From: Micrococcaceae bacterium UBA6021 | GTDB lineage: Bacteria; Actinomycetota; Actinomycetes; Actinomycetales; Micrococcaceae | DNA length: 5,890 nucleotides | Assembly (NCBI GenBank): GCA_002427975.1 | Contig: DIZT01000173.1 | Coordinates: 1-5,890, forward strand | Direction: 5' to 3' | Shown here: in pieces, positions 1-5,890 of the stretch | How positions within the stretch are numbered: the first letter of the stretch is position 1 | Layout: each line of letters opens with the position of its first letter | Position numbers and translations under genes: made by a program | Notes under the pieces: generated by a model | What the model was told of the DNA's origin: nothing | Databases searched by the model: none | What the model saw: the letters and a program-made list of their open reading frames with translations, nothing else

Positions 1-512
1 ACTCCCTCCAGGAACAGGCCCAGACGGCCGGTACCCAGCTCAAGGCCGCCGCGCACGAAGCCGGTAAGGCCGTAGGCGTCCAGATCGCCCAGCCCCAGAA
101 GCCCAAGAAGCGCGGGTGGCTGGTGTTCGGCATCATCGCCGCGGCCTTGGCCGCCGGTGTTGCAGCCTGGAAGGCCTCCAAGCCTATGGAAGATCCGTGG
201 AAGACGCCCTCTCCGGTCACCCCCACTCCGGCGCCGGTTCCTGCCACCACTGTGAACGAGGCCAAGGACACCGCCGAGGACGCAGCCAGCAAGGCGGCAG
301 CCGCCACGGCCTCGGCCGCTGACGCCGTCGCCGACACCGCCAAAGATGTTGCCGGGGACGCGCCGGAGGCAGTGGAGGATGCAGCCGAGAAGGCCAAGCA
401 CGTCGCCGACGATTCAGCAGACACGGCAGCCAAGGCGGCCACCGACGCCAAGACGGCCATGAAGAACATCGCGTCCGCCATGAACGGTTCCGCGGAGAAG
501 AGCAGCAACTAG
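1..512 (+). CDS. Alanine-rich single-pass membrane protein of unknown function, 5' end missing
   Basis: The frame is open from the left edge (first full codon at 3) to TAG at 510-512, leaving 169 residues; the true start is outside the window. A GTG at 123 could be read as a start, but it lies inside the membrane segment and the coding character continues upstream, so I reject it. Visible order: a polar, Ala/Gln-rich helix (residues 1-30), a basic stretch PKKRGW (34-39), one membrane segment (about 39-58), the motif DPWKTP (64-69), a Pro/Thr linker (70-84), then a long Ala/Asp/Lys-rich amphipathic helix (86-162) with 11-residue periodicity. The basic residues before the membrane segment suggest a cytoplasmic N-terminal part and an external C-terminal part. 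I do not recognise a named family with confidence. The layout vaguely recalls YtxH-like or LEA-like helical proteins, but that is composition rather than homology. A strong terminator follows directly. Confidence 0.8.
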   Translation, partial: SLQEQAQTAGTQLKAAAHEAGKAVGVQIAQPQKPKKRGWLVFGIIAAALAAGVAAWKASKPMEDPWKTPSPVTPTPAPVPATTVNEAKDTAEDAASKAAAATASAADAVADTAKDVAGDAPEAVEDAAEKAKHVADDSADTAAKAATDAKTAMKNIASAMNGSAEKSSN

Positions 513-536
513 ATCTTCCGGCGCCCTCGCGCCGTT

Positions 537-580
537 CACTGAAGGGGTTCCGCCTGGCGCGGGACCCCTTCAGTGTTTTC
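537..580 (+). terminator. Intrinsic terminator of the alanine-rich membrane protein gene
   Basis: The 17-nt arms 537-553 and 559-575 pair fully, with one G-U pair, around a 5-nt loop (CTGGC), followed by TTTTC. It begins 24 bp after the TAG stop. A smaller GC hairpin (519-524 with 529-534) lies between. The position and T-run support rho-independent termination on the + strand, isolating the downstream glycosyltransferase gene. Confidence 0.85.
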
Positions 581-632
581 CCAGTGTTTGTCCGGGCTGG
601 ACGCCGTCGCTGGCAGGACGAAACGCGATCGG

Positions 633-641
633 TGCTAAATT
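633..641 (+). promoter_or_regulatory. Extended -10 promoter placed for a leaderless glycosyltransferase mRNA
   Basis: TGCTAAATT gives a TGn extension plus the -10 hexamer TAAATT (636-641), which fits the TAnnnT pattern. Seven bases separate it from the ATG at 649, so transcription would begin at or within a base of the start codon. A poor -35 (CTGGCA, 610-615) sits 20 bp upstream, so the extended -10 would carry most of the signal. No Shine-Dalgarno is visible before the ATG, which agrees with leaderless translation. Confidence 0.5.
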
Positions 642-648
642 TGAACTG

Positions 649-1524
649 ATGTCAGCCGATAAATCCCCTGGGGATGCCTTGAACGACGCAGCCCAGCTGC
701 CGCGCGTGTCCATTGTCATCCCGGCTTACAACGAGGAAAGTGTTATCCGGCAGTGCCTCATCGCTGCCGTGTACCAGTCGGTTCCGGCCCACGAAATCAT
801 CGTGGTGGACAACCTCTCCACAGACCGCACCGCCGCCATCGTGGCGCAGATGCAGCTGGAGTATCCGGAAAGCCCCATCATCCTGCTCAACCAGGACGGG
901 GACCAGGGCCTGATTCCCACCCGCAACTTCGGCCTGAACCACGCCACCGGCGACATCCTGGGACGCATTGACGCCGATTCCGTCGTCGAGCCGGACTGGG
1001 TGGAGCAGGTCCAGAAGGCCTTTTTTGACCCGTCCGTCCAGGCAGCCACCGGCCCGGTGGTCTACTACGACATGCCGATGCGGCGGTTCGGGCTCAAGGC
1101 AGACGACAAGATGCGCCAGCTCATGCTCAAGCTCGCCAAGCACCAGTACCATTTCCTCTTCGGCTCCAACATGGCCCTGCGCGCCACGGCTTGGGAAACC
1201 ATCCGGGATGAAACCTGCCGCGACGAGAAGGACGAGATGCACGAGGACATCGACCTCTCCCTGCACCTCGCTGACCACGAACTCAAAGTCCAGTACTGGC
1301 CGCAGATGGTGTCCGGGATGTCCGCCCGCCGGCTGGAGGACTCACCGCGGGACTACCGGTACTACGTGACCCGCTTCGACCGTACGTACAAGGCGCACAA
1401 CGTCAAGAAGATGGCCCTCAAGGCACCCATGGTGGTCTTCTTCTCGGTTTACTTCCCGGCGAAGCTCCTGCGGGCGATCCACACGGTGAACACCGCCCAG
1501 CCCCTCCGCCGCGGCGGACAATAA
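649..1524 (+). CDS. Family 2 glycosyltransferase (GT-A fold)
   Basis: The protein has 291 residues. It should transfer a sugar from a nucleotide-sugar donor to an unknown acceptor, probably a cell-envelope glycan or lipid, at the inner face of the membrane. GT2 landmarks appear in order: the opening strand SIVIPAYNEE (21-30) for nucleotide binding; VVDNLSTDRT (52-61), the usual VDDxSxDxT element with Asn for the second Asp; DAD (108-110) as the metal-binding DXD motif; GSNMALRATAWE (172-183) in the acceptor region; and HEDIDLSLHL (198-207), whose Glu-Asp pair is the likely catalytic base. The Q/RxxRW motif of processive synthases is absent. A hydrophobic stretch near 259-277 could be a membrane contact or one helix, not the multi-helix tail of cellulose- or hyaluronan-type enzymes. 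The ATG at 649 fits the promoter; a TTG at 679 is a less likely start. The gene stands alone, so no substrate can be inferred. Confidence 0.88.
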   Translation: MSADKSPGDALNDAAQLPRVSIVIPAYNEESVIRQCLIAAVYQSVPAHEIIVVDNLSTDRTAAIVAQMQLEYPESPIILLNQDGDQGLIPTRNFGLNHATGDILGRIDADSVVEPDWVEQVQKAFFDPSVQAATGPVVYYDMPMRRFGLKADDKMRQLMLKLAKHQYHFLFGSNMALRATAWETIRDETCRDEKDEMHEDIDLSLHLADHELKVQYWPQMVSGMSARRLEDSPRDYRYYVTRFDRTYKAHNVKKMALKAPMVVFFSVYFPAKLLRAIHTVNTAQPLRRGGQ

Positions 1525-1546
1525 GCGCCGCCTCACGGCACGGGCA

Positions 1547-2485
1547 TCAGTCCGTTCCAAGTTCAGCGAGGCGGTCCGACGGCGGTTCATCCGCGCCGGC
1601 GCCTTCGCGCCGCTTCCTGAAGCCTGACCGCTGTCCCAGAACCACGACGGCGAGGCCCACCAGGATGAGCCCCAGCCCGCCGTAGGTACCGGCGGGCAGA
1701 GTCTCGTGCAGGAAGACCGCGGCCAGCAGGGCTGCGCCGGGGATTTCCAGCAGGATGATCATCGACACCAGCAGCGGGCTCATGGTGGCCAGCAGGTGAT
1801 TGAAGGCCGTGTGACCCACCAGCTGGGCACACACGGTGATGGCCAGGATCCCCACCCAGCCGGCGACGTCGAACCCCACCAGCGGCTGACCGCTGAACAG
1901 CGCCAGCACCGCCACAACAGCCGCACACATCCCATAGCAGAGTGTGGTGTACGTCCCCGTGGGCATGGTCTGGCGGGCTTTGCCGCCGGCAAGCGTGTAG
2001 AGGCCGGCCAGGGCCCCGCCGGCGACGGCCAGCAGGTCGCCCAGGAGCGCGTCAGGCGAGGATCCCATGTCGAACCCGGTGATGGTGACAACTCCGCCGA
2101 AGGCGATCCCCAGCCCTGCCAGCACCTGCCAGCGGTGCCTGGTGCCACGGAAGAGCTGGAAAACCGCGATCCACGCCGACTGCAGGCAGACCAACGCGGT
2201 GGCGGCAGCCACGGAGGTGAGCCGCAGGGACGTGATGAAGCAGGCGAAGTGCAGGGCGAGGGCGACGGCGGCCAGCAGTGACCAGCGGAACTCGGGGCCG
2301 GTGATCCGGCCGAACTGCCGCGGCTCGCGCACCAGGGTGGGAGTGGCCATCACGGCAGCCCCGATGGCATTGCGCCAGAAGGCGATGGCGAGGGTACTGA
2401 CGGTGGTGGCGCCGAGGGTGGCAGCGATCAGCGGACCGGAGGAGGCCACACCCAGGACGCCAACGGCTGCAAGAAGGAAGTTCAC
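1547..2485 (-). CDS. EamA/DMT-superfamily transporter, ten membrane helices
   Basis: The protein has 312 residues, the normal length for a two-domain EamA (DMT, RhaT/YdcZ-like) permease. These inner-membrane carriers usually export or exchange small metabolites; the substrate cannot be read from the sequence. Ten hydrophobic segments are visible, at roughly 4-25, 28-50, 68-87, 91-111, 119-137, 147-167, 180-199, 207-227, 232-259 and 264-283. They form two EamA repeats (about 5-138 and 147-284). Family marks include FWRNAIGA (36-43), the polar turn before RLTSVAAATALV (88-99), and LLEIPGAALLAAVFLHETL (245-263) with its conserved acidic residue, followed by a last Gly-rich helix. A basic, then acidic tail (286-312) should be cytoplasmic. 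The start is GTG at 2485 with AGGG seven bases upstream, although those bases also fit a -10 box. It is convergent with the glycosyltransferase (22 bp between stops, no clear terminator), and a tRNA terminator lies just upstream. Confidence 0.88.
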   Translation of the reverse strand: MNFLLAAVGVLGVASSGPLIAATLGATTVSTLAIAFWRNAIGAAVMATPTLVREPRQFGRITGPEFRWSLLAAVALALHFACFITSLRLTSVAAATALVCLQSAWIAVFQLFRGTRHRWQVLAGLGIAFGGVVTITGFDMGSSPDALLGDLLAVAGGALAGLYTLAGGKARQTMPTGTYTTLCYGMCAAVVAVLALFSGQPLVGFDVAGWVGILAITVCAQLVGHTAFNHLLATMSPLLVSMIILLEIPGAALLAAVFLHETLPAGTYGGLGLILVGLAVVVLGQRSGFRKRREGAGADEPPSDRLAELGTD

Positions 2486-2491
2486 CGTTCA

Positions 2492-2497
2492 ACCCTA
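2492..2497 (-). promoter_or_regulatory. Possible -10 box (TAGGGT) or Shine-Dalgarno of the EamA gene
   Basis: On the minus strand TAGGGT ends six bases before the GTG start. It fits TAnnnT, and transcription would then start at the GTG. The same bases supply AGGG at seven-base spacing, a modest ribosome binding site. No good -35 is seen, because the T-run of the tRNA terminator occupies that position. The two readings cannot be separated here. Confidence 0.3.
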
Positions 2498-2513
2498 CTG
2501 TTCGGCATTAACG

Positions 2514-2548
2514 AAAAAGTCCCGGACAGCTTTTCGGCTGTCCGGGAC
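2514..2548 (-). terminator. Intrinsic terminator of the tRNA-Ala transcript
   Basis: Read on the minus strand, 2548-2537 and 2530-2519 form a perfect 12-bp stem (GTCCCGGACAGC and its complement) around a 6-nt loop (CGAAAA), followed by TTTTT (2518-2514). The stem begins 7 nt after the encoded CCA of tRNA-Ala. On the plus strand the hairpin is followed by only two T residues, so it works mainly in the minus direction. It should end the tRNA transcript and shield the EamA gene from read-through. Confidence 0.92.
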
Positions 2549-2555
2549 TTCCTTA

Positions 2556-2631
2556 TGGTGGAGGCACGGGGACTCGAACCCCGAACCCCCTGCTTGCAAA
2601 GCAGGTGCGCTACCAATTGCGCCATGCCCCC
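2556..2631 (-). tRNA. tRNA-Ala (anticodon UGC), CCA encoded
   Basis: The full cloverleaf can be drawn: a 7-bp acceptor stem GGGGGCA/TGCCTCC, D-arm GCGC/GCGC, anticodon stem CCTGC/GCAGG with loop TTTGCAA (anticodon TGC), T-arm CGGGG/CCCCG with loop TTCGAGT, discriminator A at 2559, and a genomic CCA at 2558-2556. The body is 73 nt. The acceptor stem carries the G3-U70 wobble pair, the known identity element for alanyl-tRNA synthetase, which confirms the call independently of the anticodon. It reads GCA and, by wobble, other GCN codons. Confidence 0.98.
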
Positions 2632-2649
2632 ATAAGAAGCAACCCATCA

Positions 2650-2681
2650 ATCGTACCCTAGAACCATGGAGCCTTTTGCAA
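2650..2681 (-). promoter_or_regulatory. Candidate promoter for tRNA-Ala
   Basis: On the minus strand TTGCAA (2681-2676) is a four-of-six -35 match. Two -10 candidates follow: TAGGGT (2660-2655, spacer 15) and TACGAT (2655-2650, spacer 20). Neither spacing is ideal. The site lies between the DLW-39 stop and the tRNA, about 20-30 nt before the mature 5' end, which is the expected place. Co-transcription from upstream is equally possible. Confidence 0.3.
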
Positions 2682-2704
2682 GCTCCCGGTCCGGGAATCC
2701 CGGC

Positions 2705-2821
2705 CTATTCGACCTTGTCGGTCGACTGGCTCCAGACTGTTTTCCGGGCTTCGGATTCCTGTGCTTTCCTGTAGAGCAGGACGCCTGCGATCACAGCTGC
2801 GAGTACCAGCAACTTCTTCAC
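2705..2821 (-). CDS. DLW-39 family small membrane-anchored protein
   Basis: The gene encodes 38 residues from GTG at 2821 to TAG at 2705. The N-terminus MKKLLVLAAVIAGVLLYRK (1-19) is a positively charged tip plus one short membrane helix (about 4-17), followed by a polar tail ending VWSQSTDKVE (29-38). Length, the MKKLL start, the YRK-type membrane exit and the tail Trp followed by a TDxV-like element match what I recall of the actinobacterial DLW-39 family, which sits beside gyrA and these tRNAs. Here the eponymous Asp-Leu-Trp appears as Thr-Val-Trp (28-30). The family's function is unknown. GGGG lies five bases before the start; an in-frame GTG two codons upstream (2827-2825) is an alternative start with GGAG ten bases before it. 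The gene is flanked by tRNA-Ile and tRNA-Ala on the same strand and is below the length cut-off of many gene callers. Confidence 0.82.
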   Translation of the reverse strand: MKKLLVLAAVIAGVLLYRKAQESEARKTVWSQSTDKVE

Positions 2822-2872
2822 ATGCACCCCGTTCCGGCTCCGCCTGCCTTACAGCAAACCTAACCTCCAGTA

Positions 2873-2888
2873 GAACCTGCACAGGTTC
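2873..2888 (-). repeat. Short inverted repeat just after the tRNA-Ile 3' end
   Basis: GAACCTG and CAGGTTC, 7-nt arms with a 2-nt centre (in RNA more likely six pairs and a 4-nt loop), start two bases beyond the discriminator base of tRNA-Ile. No T-run follows, so it is not a standard terminator. It could be a processing or stability hairpin between tRNA-Ile and the DLW-39 mRNA. Confidence 0.5.
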
Positions 2889-2890
2889 CG

Positions 2891-2964
2891 TGGGCGTACC
2901 AGGACTTGAACCTGGGACCTCTTCGTTATCAGCGAAGCGCTCTAACCGCCTGAGCTATACGCCC
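2891..2964 (-). tRNA. tRNA-Ile (anticodon GAU), CCA not encoded
   Basis: The 74-nt cloverleaf is complete: acceptor GGGCGTA/TACGCCC (seven Watson-Crick pairs), D-arm GCTC/GAGC with loop AGGCGGTTA, anticodon stem CTTCG/CGAAG with loop CTGATAA (anticodon GAT), T-arm CCAGG/CCTGG with loop TTCAAGT, and discriminator A at 2891. The bases after A are CGG, so CCA must be added enzymatically, unlike the neighbouring tRNA-Ala. It decodes AUC and AUU. Ile(GAU) and Ala(UGC) genes often lie in rRNA spacers of other bacteria; here they follow gyrA, as is usual in actinobacteria. Confidence 0.98.
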
Positions 2965-2966
2965 CG

Positions 2967-3029
2967 ATGCCTCATCGGGCCGAGACACGACTTTACAGCA
3001 CATCCCGGCCCGATCTCAAATCGAGGCAT
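2967..3029 (-). repeat. Large two-part inverted repeat in front of tRNA-Ile
   Basis: In plus-strand coordinates ATGCCTC (2967-2973) pairs with GAGGCAT (3023-3029), and ATCGGGCC (2974-2981) pairs with GGCCCGAT (3007-3014). The arms total 15 perfect pairs, are contiguous on the tRNA side and interrupted by an 8-nt bulge (3015-3022) on the other side, around a 25-nt loop. The fold can form only in RNA reading through from gyrA/DUF3566. It lacks a T-run and ends two bases before the tRNA, so a role in processing is as likely as termination. Confidence 0.7.
2990..3019 (-). promoter_or_regulatory. Predicted promoter of tRNA-Ile
   Basis: On the minus strand the -35 TTGAGA (3019-3014) matches TTGACA at five of six positions. 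After an 18-bp spacer comes the -10 TAAAGT (2995-2990), a TAnnnT hexamer. Transcription would start near 2983, giving a leader of about 19 nt before the tRNA 5' end at 2964. It is the best promoter-like sequence in the gyrA-tRNA block and lies within the loop and bulge of the inverted repeat. Confidence 0.55.
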
Positions 3030-3063
3030 TTCGCCGGAGAATTTCCGGTGAAACTATGGGATT

Positions 3064-3689
3064 TCAGTCGTCCGTGAGGGTGACGCCGATGCCGCCAACG
3101 AGCGTTGCGGAGATGTTGTAAAGCACCGCTGACAGCATGGACAGTGCCGTCAGCAGGACAACATTCACCACGGCGATGATGGTGGCAAAGGAAGCCACCT
3201 GGCCCAGGGATGCGACCTTCTTCAGTTCGAATCCGCCGCCCTCGGAACCTGCAAGGGTGCCCAGGAGGCTGTCCACCTGGTCAAAGATTCCCGTGAGGTC
3301 CAGGACGGTCCAGAGGACGATGGCGGCCACGACGGTGACGATTCCCAACGCCACCGACAGGAGGAACGCCATCTTCAGGACGGACCAGGGGTCCACCTTG
3401 CTGACCAGCAGCCGTGCTCGCCTGACCTTGGCCTTGGGTGCAGGTTTGACCAGGCCGGGCTGGGCCTGGGCGGCGCGCCCCTGCACTGTGCGCTGGCCGG
3501 CCTGGCCGGCAGGACGCTGGCCCTGCGCAGGACGCTGGCCGGGAACGGCCGGACGCTGCGCCGGGGCGCCAGTGGGAGCCGCCGGCCGCTGCTGCGGACG
3601 GACAGGGGCGTTCACCCGGGGTGCGGCCGCGGGTGGCGGCGTTCCGCCGGGGACATTGCTGCTCGGCTTGGGATATGAGTCGGGATTAC

Positions 3690-3693
<4 letters not shown>
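3064..3693 (-). CDS. DUF3566 family membrane protein, co-transcribed with gyrA
   Basis: The protein has 209 residues. Residues 1-88 are a disordered-looking Pro/Ala/Gln/Arg-rich region with repeated QRPA units. Basic residues (88-96) are followed by a conserved-looking segment [18 protein letters not shown] (93-110), a membrane helix (about 105-131), an external linker with a predicted helix (132-166), a second membrane helix (about 168-192) and a short tail [10 protein letters not shown] (200-209). This is the architecture of DUF3566 transmembrane proteins, found directly after gyrA in many actinobacteria; their function is unknown. The N-terminal region should be cytoplasmic. The GTG start overlaps the gyrA stop (GTGA, 4 nt shared), and GGAGG (3704-3700) lies six bases upstream inside the gyrA tail, so expression is probably coupled to gyrA. 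No strong terminator follows. Confidence 0.9.
3509..3560 (-). repeat. Short direct repeats in the DUF3566 N-terminal region
   Basis: The 14-mer GCAGGACGCTGGCC occurs at 3509-3522 and again at 3527-3540, a period of 18 bp or six codons, with a third, partial copy (GGACGCTG) at 3551-3558. It encodes repeated GQRPA-type units. The reading frame is kept, so copy-number change would alter only the length of the low-complexity segment. Confidence 0.7.

Positions 3694-5890
<2,197 letters not shown>

Noticed and set aside
652..1278. 208-codon - frame opposite the glycosyltransferase
   Set aside because: The plus strand carries all GT2 motifs in one frame; the antisense protein shows no domain.
1505..1531. 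GC-rich palindrome at the glycosyltransferase stop as a bidirectional terminator
   Set aside because: TCCGCCGCGGCGGA and the GCGGCG/CGCCGC pairing are real, but neither side has a T- or A-run, and most of it is coding sequence.
1706..2281. Long open frame on the + strand opposite the EamA gene
   Set aside because: Its protein is Gln/Gly/His/Arg-rich with no family resemblance, and it lies fully antisense to a convincing ten-helix transporter. High-GC DNA commonly produces such frames.
2668..2703. Hairpins just after the DLW-39 stop as a terminator
   Set aside because: CCGGG/CCCGG and GGAGC/GCTCC stems are only 5 bp and lack a T-run; the second overlaps the candidate tRNA-Ala -35.
2067..2774. 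235-codon + frame crossing EamA, the terminator and tRNA-Ala
   Set aside because: It reads through a tRNA gene and a terminator in antisense; it has no plausible product or start signal.
3029..3053. Hairpin after the DUF3566 stop as a terminator
   Set aside because: In the minus-strand RNA the stem is two 4-bp blocks broken by an A-C mismatch and is not followed by a T-run; too weak to call.

Overview
The window is high-GC DNA from an actinobacterium. The best fit is the Arthrobacter/Pseudarthrobacter group (Micrococcaceae), judged from protein character and gene order only. The GTG starts, short TAnnnT-type promoters and the series gyrA - DUF3566 membrane protein - tRNA-Ile(GAU) - DLW-39 small protein - tRNA-Ala(UGC) are characteristic of the region next to the replication origin (dnaA-dnaN-recF-gyrB-gyrA) in actinobacteria. 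The origin should lie beyond the right edge, because gyrA is read right to left and its first ~155 codons are missing there.

Layout, left to right. (1) 1-512 (+): 3' part of a gene for an alanine-rich protein with one membrane segment, closed by a strong intrinsic terminator (537-580). (2) 649-1524 (+): family 2 glycosyltransferase, probably translated from a leaderless transcript. (3) 1547-2485 (-): ten-helix EamA/DMT-family transporter, convergent with the glycosyltransferase and only 22 bp from it. (4) 2514-2964 (-): tRNA-Ile, a 38-residue DLW-39 protein and tRNA-Ala, ending at a near-ideal terminator. (5) 3064-3693 (-): DUF3566 membrane protein, whose start overlaps the gyrA stop codon. 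(6) 3690 to the right edge (-): gyrA, lacking its 5' end. No stretch over 300 bases is without a gene; the largest gap (513-648) holds a terminator and a promoter.

Functional picture. gyrA and the DUF3566 gene form a translationally coupled operon (GTGA overlap with a good Shine-Dalgarno). It could read through into tRNA-Ile, which also seems to have its own promoter lying inside a large inverted repeat. The three left-hand genes are not obviously linked to the gyrase block or to each other.

I find no CRISPR array, mobile element, toxin-antitoxin pair, phage gene or new defence system; this is mostly ordinary core-genome DNA. The points most worth checking are a scrambled stretch in an otherwise invariant part of GyrA near the right edge (5786-5846), probably a sequence error but perhaps real divergence; the overlapping inverted repeat, promoter and leader hairpin in front of tRNA-Ile; and the easily missed DLW-39 gene between the two tRNAs.
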